38,475 bases of DNA from assembly GCA_902462065.1 (NCBI GenBank), contig CABQAK010000018.1, positions 1 through 38,475 on the forward strand, written 5' to 3'. The notes under the pieces are model-generated. The model had not been told where the DNA came from and made no database searches. It saw nothing but the letters and a program-made list of their open reading frames with translations. The translations under genes were made by a program, and so were the position numbers. Of the stretch, positions 29,437 to 38,118 are shown piece after piece; position 1 is the stretch's first letter; every line of letters begins with the position of its first letter. The stretch is from an uncultured Collinsella sp. (lineage in GTDB: Bacteria; Actinomycetota; Coriobacteriia; Coriobacteriales; Coriobacteriaceae).

Positions 29437-30735
29437 TTGAAAATCAAGATGAAAAACATCGGCAGGGTCGCTGAGGCCGATATCGAGATTAATGGTATTG
29501 CCGTGATCGCCGGGGAGAACGGGACGGGGAAAAGCACGGTTGGAAAAGCGCTTTATGCGGCCTTCAACAGCATGTCCGATTCGGAGAACAAAATCGACCG
29601 CATGAGGCGCAATAGTGTTGAGCGCGCCATCAGGAAGGCATATGTGGGAAGCCCTCTCGACTCCACGTCTCGCCACAGGCGAACTGCTGGAAGAATGAAT
29701 AGTTTCATCGACAGGGTTTTTTCGGGCGAGTGCACGAGGGACGAGCTTATTGATGAGATAAAGGAGTATTACGGGGAGGAGATCTCCCGTGAGATCGAAT
29801 CCGATTTCACGAATGGCGTAGCAGGAGTTGCCGATCAGATTATCGAGATCATGGATATCTCCGATGATGAGGTATTTCGTGCGATTGCGACAAACAGGTT
29901 CCGAAGCGAGTTCAACGGCCAGATCAATTCGGTTTTCGGCGAAGAGCCCGGGAAGGTCGAACTCCAGATAAAGGACGCATCTACGGTTTTCTCGGTTGCA
30001 AGTGACGAGGTGGCGGAGGTGCACGATAGGAGGGTTTTGCGATTCAGGGCGCATTATCTGGACGACCCGTTCCTGATCGATTCTCTCGGAGGACCCTACG
30101 GCCCCGCTTTTCGGTTCAAGCCCCTCCTTGGACACCAGGAGGAGCTGCGGCAAGATTTGATTCAGGCGACCATCCGTAACGATGACAGCGAGTCCTCGCT
30201 GTTCGAAGAGATCGCGAAGGAGCGACACCTGAAGGTTCTCATGGACAAGGTTTCCTCCTTATGTCCGGGGCATTTCGAGAGGAGCGAAAGTCGCGGTCAC
30301 CTTACGTATCTCGAAGAGGGCTTCGCTCGGGGGTTGGAGCCTGGGAACCTTTCTGCTGGCTTGAAGACGTTCGCCATCATGAAGGTGCTCTTGAAGTCCG
30401 GCGCGCTAGATGCCGGAGGGACTATTATCCTCGATGAACCCGAGATTCATCTTCATCCTGCATGGCAGCTGGCCTTCGCCGAGATAATCGTGCTGCTCCA
30501 GAAAGAGCTCGGGATGCACGTCTTAATGAGCACCCATAGTCCATATTTCCTGAATGCGATCGAAGTGTATTCTAAGAAGCACGCTGTTGATGGATTGTGC
30601 TCATATTATCTTGCGGAGACCTGCACTGATGGACGCTCTCGCTTTGCCGATATAACCGGCTCGACTGAGGTCGCCTACGAGAAGCTGGCGGCTCCTTTTG
30701 ATACGCTTGAGAGGGAGGAGTACGGCCTTGAGTAG
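29437..30735 (+). CDS. AAA/ABC-type ATPase of a putative two-gene defence module
   Basis: 432 residues, OLD/RecF/SMC-like ATPase. Walker A GENGTGKST (26-34), an ABC-type signature NLSAG (304-308), Walker B TIILDEPEIHLHP (329-341) and a His switch MSTHSPYFLNAIE (364-376) are intact. Between Walker A and the signature is a charged helical insert with no recognised domain. The start is TTG at 29437 (GGTGAT upstream) or ATG at 29449. Its stop overlaps the start of the next gene by 8 nt. Codon use is less GC-rich than in the flanking core genes. Such ATPases drive defence systems such as Septu, PARIS and AbiL-like pairs; this one is not assigned to any of them. Confidence 0.8.
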   Translation: MKIKMKNIGRVAEADIEINGIAVIAGENGTGKSTVGKALYAAFNSMSDSENKIDRMRRNSVERAIRKAYVGSPLDSTSRHRRTAGRMNSFIDRVFSGECTRDELIDEIKEYYGEEISREIESDFTNGVAGVADQIIEIMDISDDEVFRAIATNRFRSEFNGQINSVFGEEPGKVELQIKDASTVFSVASDEVAEVHDRRVLRFRAHYLDDPFLIDSLGGPYGPAFRFKPLLGHQEELRQDLIQATIRNDDSESSLFEEIAKERHLKVLMDKVSSLCPGHFERSESRGHLTYLEEGFARGLEPGNLSAGLKTFAIMKVLLKSGALDAGGTIILDEPEIHLHPAWQLAFAEIIVLLQKELGMHVLMSTHSPYFLNAIEVYSKKHAVDGLCSYYLAETCTDGRSRFADITGSTEVAYEKLAAPFDTLEREEYGLE

Positions 30736-31396
30736 CGACCTGTGCGCCTCCTGCCCTCATCCGAACTCTCCCGCGGTGCCAGATGGCAGCGATGGTTGCT
30801 CCCGTTGCAGGACCTGTATCCTAAGGGACTGCACGTCGACCATCTCCAAAACATCCAGAGACGGGAGCGTCTCTCTTGTGGATGACGATTTCCCTGTTGT
30901 CAATTTTGACTCTGTTAAAGAATGCTACTGCAAAAAGGTCAATAGGTGGATGCAACTCCCGCGCTCCGCCGATGCGCTGTATTGCGACCGGGAAACGTTA
31001 TATCTAGTCGAATTTAAGAACGGCAGTCTGAAGGAGACGCTGGGGAAGAGGCTCAATCCCAAGGATGACGAAGAGCTTGGTATCAATCTTGGCCAAAGGG
31101 ACGCCCTCATCGAGAAGTGCAAGGACAGCGTTTTGATCTGCTCGGACCTGTGGGGAAAGAGGACGAGATGGTTTCGCGAGCACTGCGTCTTTGTTTTGGT
31201 ATACAACGAGGACAAGAACAAGACCGCGTTGAAGCGAGTTGCCAGTTCGATTAGGAGAAAAGCACGCTTTGGGCTTCCTGACAAATTGAAAGGGTTTTGC
31301 GTGAAGGATGTCTTGACGCTAACCGAAAAGGAGTTTTCGACATCGCTCCTTTCAACTTGGCGAGACGCAGAAGAAATCGCGGAGGTCGACGCGTAG
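30728..31396 (+). CDS. Cys-rich protein with a PD-(D/E)XK-like motif, partner of the ATPase
   Basis: 222 residues from a TTG start at 30728, preceded 7 nt away by GGGAGGAG and overlapping the ATPase stop by 8 nt. The N-terminus has C6-x2-C9 and C24-x2-C27-x2-C30-x4-C35, a likely zinc or Fe-S site. In the middle DALYCDRETLYLVEFKNGS supplies Asp87, Glu95 and Lys97 in the spacing of PD-(D/E)XK nucleases, on the predicted beta-strand pair. The C-terminal third is basic (SSIRRKARFG). Strict coupling suggests a complex with the ATPase: ATPase as sensor, this protein as nuclease effector. That role is inference; the family is not recognised. Confidence 0.65.
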   Translation: MSSDLCASCPHPNSPAVPDGSDGCSRCRTCILRDCTSTISKTSRDGSVSLVDDDFPVVNFDSVKECYCKKVNRWMQLPRSADALYCDRETLYLVEFKNGSLKETLGKRLNPKDDEELGINLGQRDALIEKCKDSVLICSDLWGKRTRWFREHCVFVLVYNEDKNKTALKRVASSIRRKARFGLPDKLKGFCVKDVLTLTEKEFSTSLLSTWRDAEEIAEVDA

Positions 31397-31551
31397 GAGA
31401 CCGAAAAGCATCCGGTGGCTATCTGCTCCCGATTTCGATCGTTCGTCTACAGTCGGTTTTCTTTCCGCTGCGACCGCCAGTTTGCGATGAGTCGCGCACC
31501 GTGTGAAGCTCAACACGGATGAAAATCCCCCTTGCACTGTGTTGATAAATA

Positions 31552-32030
31552 TTACTCGTCGAACTCATCTGAGCTGGGCCTTCTTGCATAGAACTGCCTG
31601 AACCTGAGCGTTTTCGGGTATCGCATTGCCCGATCGAGCACCATCGCGACCTTCTCAAGCTTGTCCTCGGGCGGACTCATAGCCACAGCCCTGCATGTCG
31701 TCCCGGTTGGAGCCGGGGTGAACCCTCAGGAAGCTCTGCATGAAGTAGCGCATCCGGTTCACGGGCCCCAGCGGGTTCTGGCCGTCGGGAACGCACTTGA
31801 GCAGCTTCGCGTTGTAGCGCTGGCTCTTCAGTGACAGCTTGTTGACAAGCGTCATGTGCGCGCCCTCCATGTCGTGGATGAGCGTGGAGCCGGGCGTCAC
31901 ACGGCCCTCGAACGTCGCCAAGGTCTTCGCCCTGCTCGTCTTGCCAAGGCCCTCCCGGATGAAGATTGAATGCCTGGTTCGTCGCAGCCGAGTGCGACAC
32001 GGCCTCTACCCGAGACCATCATCTCTACAC
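31552..32030 (-). pseudogene. Degraded DDE-type transposase, C-terminal part
   Basis: One frame reads IFIREGLGKTSRAKTLATFEG, then TPGSTLIHDMEGAH, LSLKSQRYNAKLLKCVPDG and YFMQSFLRVHPGSNRDDMQG. A small deletion then shifts the frame, and MSPPEDKLEKVAMVLDRAMR ... SSDEFDE continues to a stop at 31552. The upstream part (to about 32030) is in a third frame. The pattern is a transposase catalytic domain; the IS family is not assigned. With the IS3 remnant it brackets the ATPase pair. 31397-31551 and 32031-32107 hold nothing I can support. Confidence 0.6.
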
Positions 32031-32107
32031 ATAGCCCATCATTCGACAAGAACGCGCAGTTCGTCCTGCATAGGCGCATGGTGTCCCCCTCCGCCGCAAG
32101 AGGGGAG

Positions 32108-32147
32108 CAAAAGAAAGGTCCCTTTGTCACTACCGGACAAAGGGACC
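32108..32147 (-). terminator. Intrinsic terminator of the RiPP operon
   Basis: GGTCCCTTTGTC / GACAAAGGGACC, a perfect 12-bp stem with a 7-nt loop, followed by TTTCTTTTG on the minus strand. It lies 130 bp past the exporter stop. Confidence 0.75.
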
Positions 32148-32279
32148 CCCCTGGGCAAACACGCTATAAAACCTTCTTGCCGAGCGGCTGAGTCTCAGGA
32201 CACCGACGGCGCACCCGTAGACCTACCCATAATCCACGCCATTTCGAGCTTCTTGGTCTTCAACGTCACAATCCGATAA

Positions 32280-33914
32280 TCATCCAGGCATCGAAATGAC
32301 CTCGTCACAGGCGGCAAGCATCTCCTCGTCATGAGTGACAACGATTACAATATGGTCTCTCTTAACTTCGTGAAGCAATTTGATCAGCGCGCCTCGACTC
32401 TTCGCATCAAGTGCTGAGGTCGGTTCATCAAAAAGCATAACGTCCGGCGATTTCAACAGCTGTCTCACAATTGCAATCTTTTGCTTCTCCCCGCCGGACA
32501 CCCCTCCTTTCCCGCCGTCAAGCATCGCCGCTGCCCCGTTCTCCACAGAGGCAATCATTTCGTCTAGCCCCAATATGGCAAGCATCCGATTCAGCTTATC
32601 CATCTCGTAATCATCAGAAAGCAGCGTAAGATTATCGAGAATCGTCCCCTCAACGATAGGGGGTTCTTGCTCCGTAATGCTGACTCGACACCGCCGCAAT
32701 GCGTATCGGTCGATGCAACGCTGTGACACCCCGTCGTAGCGAACGGCCCCTTCTGTGTCATCTGGATATAACCCCAATATCACTGACAGCAGCGAGCTCT
32801 TCCCCGAACCATTCGGCCCCGAGATTCCATATAGCCGACCCCTGGAAAACACGAGCCCCTCAATGCTTAAAGCGACCCTTTCCGCCCCTGGATAACGTAG
32901 CTTGATGTTCTCAAGACGGATTTCCTCAATCGGATCAAGCGCCAATTTGCCATTCGCTTCAACCGGGACATCCCAAATTCTTTTCAGCCGCTCATAGCAT
33001 ACGCGATTAGTCTGGTAATCCCTCCCCCAGCCCAACAAATACTGTACCGCTGAGCTTAAGTTCGAATAATATCCGACGGCAGTCACGAGAAAACCCGGCA
33101 ACAGTCTCCCGCCCATCACTTCAGCCGCGCCCACAACAAGAAGACATCCTTGAGCGGTGGAAGCGACCAACGCGTTGCCAAAGGTAAATCTAGACCCTAC
33201 TTCCTGATTTGCTCTCATCGTTGGATAGAGCCCATTAAAAGCTTCGACCAGTACAGCGCGGAACTTATCGAACAAAGCATGTTTGCGAATGAAATCAACT
33301 TTCTCCAACTGATCTTGTAGACAGGAAAAAAACCTCGCGCTCTGCTCTTGTACGTCAAAACTTCTCTCAAACAGCCTCGCGCGTGAAACCGCATAAAAAG
33401 CGGCACTCGCTGCCGCAAGAACAAGGCAGACCACACTCAGTTTAATATTCAGGCTACCGAGAACAAACAGGGCGAACAAAAGGGTGACAACGTTGCTTGA
33501 AACCCCCACAACCGAGTTGATTACGAAGATGACAAGGTCATTAGCGTCGTGATTGATTTGCTGGTTATAATACGACGCATTGAAGCCCTCGAAGAATGCC
33601 TGGGGAAGGTGCTTCACGTGCTCAAGCGTATCCGCATTTAAGCCGAACCCCGCATGCGACTGAAGGTTGATGTACAGCATCTCTGAGCAATACACTAGTC
33701 CCGCTCGAACCGCCTGGACCGCAACCAAAATAAGGCAACAAACGAGAACGGCGGCAAAATCGGCGCTGGCCGGCATCGCCAGTTGGTTTACTACCATGCC
33801 GGTAAGAAAGGGACCCGCAAGCGCAAGCAGCCCGACCAAAACTGTTACGACAAGATAGGCGTAGAATCGACCGCCCAGTATATATTTCCTACAGAGATTA
33901 AGCATCCGCCTCAT
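32280..33914 (-). CDS. ABC exporter, membrane domain fused to ATPase
   Basis: 544 residues. About six membrane segments fill residues 1-320 (GRFYAYLVVTVLVGLLALAG is the first); the nucleotide-binding domain follows with Walker A GPNGSGKSS (about 366-374), VSGGEKQK signature, LFDEPTSALD and VVTHDEEM. There is no N-terminal C39 peptidase, so leader removal, if any, needs another protease. It is the likely exporter of the modified peptides. ATG at 33912-33914 follows GCGAGG and overlaps the radical SAM gene by 17 nt; ATG at 33903-33905 is the alternative. It is the last gene of the cluster. Confidence 0.85.
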   Translation of the reverse strand: MRRMLNLCRKYILGGRFYAYLVVTVLVGLLALAGPFLTGMVVNQLAMPASADFAAVLVCCLILVAVQAVRAGLVYCSEMLYINLQSHAGFGLNADTLEHVKHLPQAFFEGFNASYYNQQINHDANDLVIFVINSVVGVSSNVVTLLFALFVLGSLNIKLSVVCLVLAAASAAFYAVSRARLFERSFDVQEQSARFFSCLQDQLEKVDFIRKHALFDKFRAVLVEAFNGLYPTMRANQEVGSRFTFGNALVASTAQGCLLVVGAAEVMGGRLLPGFLVTAVGYYSNLSSAVQYLLGWGRDYQTNRVCYERLKRIWDVPVEANGKLALDPIEEIRLENIKLRYPGAERVALSIEGLVFSRGRLYGISGPNGSGKSSLLSVILGLYPDDTEGAVRYDGVSQRCIDRYALRRCRVSITEQEPPIVEGTILDNLTLLSDDYEMDKLNRMLAILGLDEMIASVENGAAAMLDGGKGGVSGGEKQKIAIVRQLLKSPDVMLFDEPTSALDAKSRGALIKLLHEVKRDHIVIVVTHDEEMLAACDEVISMPG

Positions 33915-35196
33915 TTTGCCTCGCACCCCGTTTTGCCGCATTCATCATCTGGGAGAGCAACATTTTTTGCTCGGCATCATACCGGAAGGAAACGCAACGT
34001 TTCCCCTCACCGTTTAAGGCGTGGTTGGGGCATCCTCCCATGCACATGGGAAAAGCGAAGCACTCTTGGCATTCCGGGTCATCCGGCTCATATGCCATCC
34101 ACTTAATCATGTTCTTGCTCAACATTGGCGGCTCGAAAATAGTTCCGACCCTCCGCTCCTTCATTCCAATGTCATCCCAGCACTTATACAAATCGCCGAC
34201 AGGGTCAACCACGTACGAATTGATTCCAACGGCGCAACATATCCCGAAATTCGTCCCACCAAAAGGTTGAACTTTGAAGCCCCGCGCAATTGCCCTTTTA
34301 TAAAACTCAGTCTCCTCATACGAGAACTCTTTTACAGTAAAGCAGTGGCTGTCGTTCGCACATACCTGATTGATATCGTCAACAGGGGCTAAATAGAAGT
34401 GAACCTTATTCATCAGGCCATTTAGCTCGAGATAATCCAATAGCTCTTGAGCGGCCTCGATGTTGGTCTTGTCGACGTTGCTCCTTATCGAAATATCGAT
34501 GATGTCGGCACACTCTTTGACGTTCTTGAGAATACGTTCGTATGTAGGGCTTCCGTCGTGAAGAATCCTTCTCGAATCGTGATCCGACTTCGATCCATCT
34601 ATAGTCACTTGCGCGCTCGTCACACCACATGCCGCGAGCCTCCTTGCAACATCAGGCGTCAGCAGATAGCCATTTGTCACTATCGATGCGGAATATTCAC
34701 ACGTTGGCCCCACGACATCTTTCAGATCCGACGTAATCCGTTCGATCATCTTCATTCCGAGCAGAGGCTCGCCGCCGTACCATCCAACTGAGAGACTTGC
34801 GATACCAGGATAGTAATCTTTCACGAACTTGGAGAGCTGTGTCAAAACCTCCTCGCCCATCGTCGTGTACGCCTGTCCCTTTTCATAGCAGTAGGGACAG
34901 CAAAAGTTGCAAGCCATCGTTGGCGCAATGGTAAGGGACAGAGCAGTATTCGCAAAGCGCGCGGCGCGACTTTGCAACCTGATCTCCCCAAGCTCGTCCC
35001 TCTCCTCATTGACTAGGATGCCTCCCCTTATCAGCTCCGCGACAAGATCATCGGCATCCCGAACGTCCCCTTCTTGAATCCTTTTGAATTTCTGCGCGTA
35101 TTCCGGATTTAACGACAGGATGCCGCCGGTTCGCGCATTCATGATAAGAAGACTTCCGTTATGTTCATGCACCACATTAAATTGCGACAGTTTCAC
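33898..35196 (-). CDS. Radical SAM/SPASM peptide maturase
   Basis: 432 residues. Residues 1-80 form an N-terminal domain of the kind found in Cys-rich-peptide maturases. The [4Fe-4S]-SAM site is C96-x3-C100-x2-C103 (APTMACNFCCPYCYEKG), with GGEP at 141-144. A SPASM region follows with Cys at 320, 321, 339, 376, 379, 385, 389 and 401 (KCWDDIG, CQECFAFPMCMGGCPNHA). SPASM enzymes install thioether or C-C crosslinks in RiPP precursors. Start is GTG at 35194-35196 with GGAG 10 nt upstream; a mini-frame (35193-35228) overlaps it. The likely substrates are the peptides at 37956 and 38119. It resembles CcpM-type maturases, but this was not tested by search. Confidence 0.9.
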   Translation of the reverse strand: MKLSQFNVVHEHNGSLLIMNARTGGILSLNPEYAQKFKRIQEGDVRDADDLVAELIRGGILVNEERDELGEIRLQSRAARFANTALSLTIAPTMACNFCCPYCYEKGQAYTTMGEEVLTQLSKFVKDYYPGIASLSVGWYGGEPLLGMKMIERITSDLKDVVGPTCEYSASIVTNGYLLTPDVARRLAACGVTSAQVTIDGSKSDHDSRRILHDGSPTYERILKNVKECADIIDISIRSNVDKTNIEAAQELLDYLELNGLMNKVHFYLAPVDDINQVCANDSHCFTVKEFSYEETEFYKRAIARGFKVQPFGGTNFGICCAVGINSYVVDPVGDLYKCWDDIGMKERRVGTIFEPPMLSKNMIKWMAYEPDDPECQECFAFPMCMGGCPNHALNGEGKRCVSFRYDAEQKMLLSQMMNAAKRGARQNEADA

Positions 35197-35228
35197 TTCG
35201 CACCATCTCCATTTCCAATCAAATCCAT
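35193..35228 (-). other. 11-codon mini-frame overlapping the maturase start
   Basis: ATG GAT TTG ... AAG TGA ends inside the GTG start of the maturase gene (GTGA overlap). It could couple maturase translation to upstream ribosomes. No evidence that the product has a role. Confidence 0.25.
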
Positions 35229-35262
35229 ATCGACCTTCAGACGCTGCGCATACGCCAGCGCA

Positions 35263-36051
35263 CTACCTTCTTCGATAAAAACTGCACGAAAGCAGCAATA
35301 GACATGCGAGCGACACGATGACCGCATGGCCGCATGCAGCCATCAGGACCGTCCCGCCGGCAGCCCCGCACGCCCTCATCCAATAAGCCATGTGAACCGG
35401 GGGTAAAACGGTTGGGAAACTCATCGCGATAACAAGGCCCGCGAACGTTGCGACCAGCAAGGCTCCCGACACAAGAGATCTGATCCTGAACACCTCATAT
35501 GCAACCGCAACCATCAGCGTATAAGCGGCGTCTATAACGATATTCGACAGGAGTGCCGAGGTCACATTACCAACCGTAAGGCTGTCTAGACCGCTTCCGG
35601 AGCACACGGCAAAGACCGCAGCGACACCGAGAGTAAACACGATGTAGGGGCACAGCGTATACACTTCGCAAGCCAATGTCTTTGCCGCAAACAGCTGCCA
35701 GCTGCGGAAGCCCCGAGCAATCGAAACTCCCCTTGCCGACACGCTCGTCGCATCACCGAATAGCGTCCCCGCCACAACAACAGAGACGATTGGGAAGAAC
35801 ACCGTATGCGCCATGGAGACGACACTTAGCCAGGAAGAGATACCCGTTGGCCCAACCCCTATCGAGAAAAGATAGCCCGGATCGGCGGAAAAGCCAAAGA
35901 ACTGGCCCTCTCCCCCTGCGGAGACCCATGCGCCGGACCCGGCAAACACATAAATCCCCGCGATGCCCAAATACATCAGCGCTATTATCACGGCGAGTTT
36001 CATTCTCCTTGCGCGGAACAGTTCCGCCCTGACCGACATCCCAAGATTCAT
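35263..36051 (-). CDS. ABC-2 type permease subunit (LanG/LanE-like), second
   Basis: 262 residues, about six membrane segments; the first is LAVIIALMYLGIAGIYVFAG after a basic N-terminus (RAELFRARRMK). FFPIVSVVVAGTLFGDATS and the SWQLFAAKTLACEVYTL region resemble ABC-2 permeases of lantibiotic immunity and bacitracin-type exporters. ATG at 36049-36051 overlaps the previous gene's stop by 4 nt (ATGA). With the two upstream genes it makes an ABC complex that probably protects the producer from its own peptide. Confidence 0.8.
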   Translation of the reverse strand: MNLGMSVRAELFRARRMKLAVIIALMYLGIAGIYVFAGSGAWVSAGGEGQFFGFSADPGYLFSIGVGPTGISSWLSVVSMAHTVFFPIVSVVVAGTLFGDATSVSARGVSIARGFRSWQLFAAKTLACEVYTLCPYIVFTLGVAAVFAVCSGSGLDSLTVGNVTSALLSNIVIDAAYTLMVAVAYEVFRIRSLVSGALLVATFAGLVIAMSFPTVLPPVHMAYWMRACGAAGGTVLMAACGHAVIVSLACLLLLSCSFYRRR

Positions 36052-36866
36052 CGAACCGCCGTCCTTACAAATAGCGAGACGAGCGCAACTCCAACCGACA
36101 CAAGCACAGTGCCGCCCGCATACAGCAAAACCTGAATTACACCAACATTCTGCATACTCAGGGAACACAGGTTCATCAGGTAATACACGGGCGAGAGCAT
36201 GAGCAGCAAGCTGGGCTGACCGCTTCCGTATGTACTTGGGAACCACACCATCACAAATGTCGAAACCGCTATTGCAACGACGCTGCTCGCCACCACACTC
36301 CTCGTGAGCAAATACAGGGCGAAGGTAGCGGCGTACATCGAAATGAGCAGCAGCGCGATCATCAGCGCAATCGATACAAATTGGGCAAACCCTGAGCACG
36401 AGGCCCCAACGTCCCATTGGGCCATCTTGGTTAAATACAGCGCAGTCGTAGAAAGAAGATACACGGCACCGACCAGAGTGCAGTTCACCAACAGCTTCGT
36501 GATCACAATCGCCGCCTGCGACACCCCTCGCGATCTCGATACGGCGTAAGCCACGGATTCAAAGTCTCTCGACGTAGCGTAAACCGCGTAGAGAATCGTC
36601 ACCGGAATCCAGACCACTGTAGACGCAAAAGACGTCCGGGCAACAGAGCCCAAAACGTCCCCTGCATCCACTAGGTTTCCAATAAAACCTATAGCCCCTC
36701 CAAGCGTATACGGGTCATCACCGGCGACCATGATCAGCACCTCAGACGAAGTCGCAGCCGCAACCACATACAGCACAGCCGCAAGCGCAATCATCAGAGC
36801 GGTCGCCGGGTGCCTGGCGAGCAACCATACCTCGCTCCGAAAAGCTGAGATGAACTCGCGTTTCAT
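36048..36866 (-). CDS. ABC-2 type permease subunit (LanE/LanG-like), first
   Basis: 272 residues with about six membrane segments, beginning MKREFISAFRSEVWLLARHP and ALMIALAAVLYVVAAA, a layout like bacteriocin-immunity permeases. AVYATSRDFESVAYAVSRSRG is a typical loop of the ABC-2 family. ATG at 36864-36866 shares one base with the ATPase stop; a GTG codon directly before it is a less likely start. Tight coupling on both sides points to a heterodimeric permease with 35263-36051. Confidence 0.8.
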   Translation of the reverse strand: MKREFISAFRSEVWLLARHPATALMIALAAVLYVVAAATSSEVLIMVAGDDPYTLGGAIGFIGNLVDAGDVLGSVARTSFASTVVWIPVTILYAVYATSRDFESVAYAVSRSRGVSQAAIVITKLLVNCTLVGAVYLLSTTALYLTKMAQWDVGASCSGFAQFVSIALMIALLLISMYAATFALYLLTRSVVASSVVAIAVSTFVMVWFPSTYGSGQPSLLLMLSPVYYLMNLCSLSMQNVGVIQVLLYAGGTVLVSVGVALVSLFVRTAVR

Positions 36867-37786
36867 CACAGCTCGCTCTCTCGACCGATGAGCTCCGAAT
36901 AAAACTCCTCAAGGCTCTTCCTATGAGAATACGCCTCCGCAACCCTCACACCTGCGGTCGAGAGCGCTTCGATTGCAATGCCCCGCCCTTCCTTTTTCTC
37001 CTCATAGCGCATAAGGACGCTGCCGTCCGGCAGAAAAGAATGTGAGGTCTCATCTCCGAGAACCGATCTCGTTCGCTCCAGATCGTCCACATGCAACACG
37101 AAACCACCGCGGCATGACTTTTCCAGCTGAGGTGCGGTCATCCTTCGAATGAGGCGACCATGACTTATGAAGAGGTAATCAGTTGCCAGCTTGTGCATCT
37201 CCTCAAGATTGTGGCTGGATACGAGAATCGTTTTACCTTGATCTTTGTTAAGATGCGTAAGGATTTTTCTTACTTCGACTATCCCCATCGGATCCAGGCC
37301 GTTTGTCGGCTCGTCCAGGATCAACAGCTCCGGATCGCCCAGCAACGCTATGGCCAGATCGAGACGCCTCTTCATTCCCATTGAGAAGTTCTTCACTTTC
37401 TTCCCGCCGGCCTCCCCCAAACCGACGGTTGATAACACACCGTCGATGGAACGATCGGTGGGAAGCCCCCACTCAATACAGCGAACGACCAAGTTGTCTC
37501 GCGCGGTCAGATTAGGATACGAAGCATTGAGGTCGGGCATATAACCCAGCCTTTCCCTGCAGCTCCGTATTTCACGTCTCCCGGTTTGCCCAAACATCGA
37601 GATCGTTCCTGACGATGGCTCCGAAAGCCCCGTGATCAATCGAATTAACGTGCTCTTGCCGGCACCATTCTCCCCAATGAGTGCACACAGCTCGCCTTCC
37701 ATTAAAGAGAACGAGACTGATTTAACCGCTTCAAACCCGCCATATCTCTTGGATATGGCACGCAATTCAACTGGGACTTCCCGCAT
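36866..37786 (-). CDS. ABC transporter ATPase (LanF/BcrA-like)
   Basis: 306 residues. Walker A GENGAGKST (38-46), signature NFSMGMKRRLD (133-143), Walker B LLILDEPTNGLDP (154-166) and SSHNLEEM are intact; the usual Q-loop Gln is replaced in GYMPDLNASYP. The C-terminal 90 residues form the extra domain of BcrA/LanF proteins. ATG at 37784-37786 is 9 nt from GGGGAGG; an ATG 9 bp earlier sits on top of that site and is rejected. First of the three immunity-type genes, 169 bp after the second precursor peptide. Confidence 0.88.
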   Translation of the reverse strand: MREVPVELRAISKRYGGFEAVKSVSFSLMEGELCALIGENGAGKSTLIRLITGLSEPSSGTISMFGQTGRREIRSCRERLGYMPDLNASYPNLTARDNLVVRCIEWGLPTDRSIDGVLSTVGLGEAGGKKVKNFSMGMKRRLDLAIALLGDPELLILDEPTNGLDPMGIVEVRKILTHLNKDQGKTILVSSHNLEEMHKLATDYLFISHGRLIRRMTAPQLEKSCRGGFVLHVDDLERTRSVLGDETSHSFLPDGSVLMRYEEKKEGRGIAIEALSTAGVRVAEAYSHRKSLEEFYSELIGRESEL

Positions 37787-37924
37787 GGACGACATCCTCC
37801 CCGTCAATAAAAAGGGACGACATGGCAATTGTGCGGGGTTATAGGTAACGTCGGTTCGCCCCCCCATATTGCAATGCCACATCGCCCCTCAGGCGCTGCT
37901 GGCCAAAATATCTTTGAACAGTCT

Positions 37925-37971
37925 GTGCACGCCGTACGGCGTGCACTATCCGCTTTTAGCGGATAGTGCAC
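37925..37971. repeat. Two mutually exclusive hairpins at the end of the second precursor gene
   Basis: 37925-37946 is a 22-bp perfect palindrome (GTGCACGCC-GTAC-GGCGTGCAC). 37941-37971 is a perfect 13-bp stem, GTGCACTATCCGC / GCGGATAGTGCAC, with loop TTTTA. They share the central GTGCAC, so only one can form at a time. The stop codon of the peptide gene (37956-37958) lies in the loop of the second. Confidence 0.75.
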
Positions 37972-38072
37972 TCCTGTGAAGAACACTTGGTGCTGCAGCT
38001 GCCGTGCGCGTAAAAGAAGCAATTGTTGCACATGGGCTCAGCCCCGGCTGACGGCTCGGTAATCCATTCCAT
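37956..38072 (-). CDS. Cys-rich RiPP precursor peptide 2
   Basis: 38 residues, below the usual annotation limit. ATG at 38070-38072 lies 9 nt after AAAGGAGGGG. It begins MEWITEPSAGAEPM, continues CNNCFFYAHGSC and ends ECTIR. Five Cys at positions 15, 18, 26, 30 and 35 are at exactly the same places as in precursor 1. Shared residues are M-[DE]-W-I-x-E-P in the leader-like part and C-x-N-C-F-F-Y-A-H-G-x-C and Q-x-C-T-x-R in the core-like part. Position upstream of immunity, maturase and exporter genes, and the maturase type, mark it as the substrate. Cleavage site and crosslinks cannot be read from sequence. Confidence 0.85.
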   Translation of the reverse strand: MEWITEPSAGAEPMCNNCFFYAHGSCSTKCSSQECTIR

Positions 38073-38118
38073 TTCATTCCCCTCCTTTCGCGGTAGAAAG
38101 CCAGTTCATCTCTGCCCC

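Noticed and set aside
29207..29437. Short minus- and plus-strand frames before the ATPase gene
   Set aside because: No recognisable motif or ribosome site; probably decayed sequence next to the IS3 remnant.
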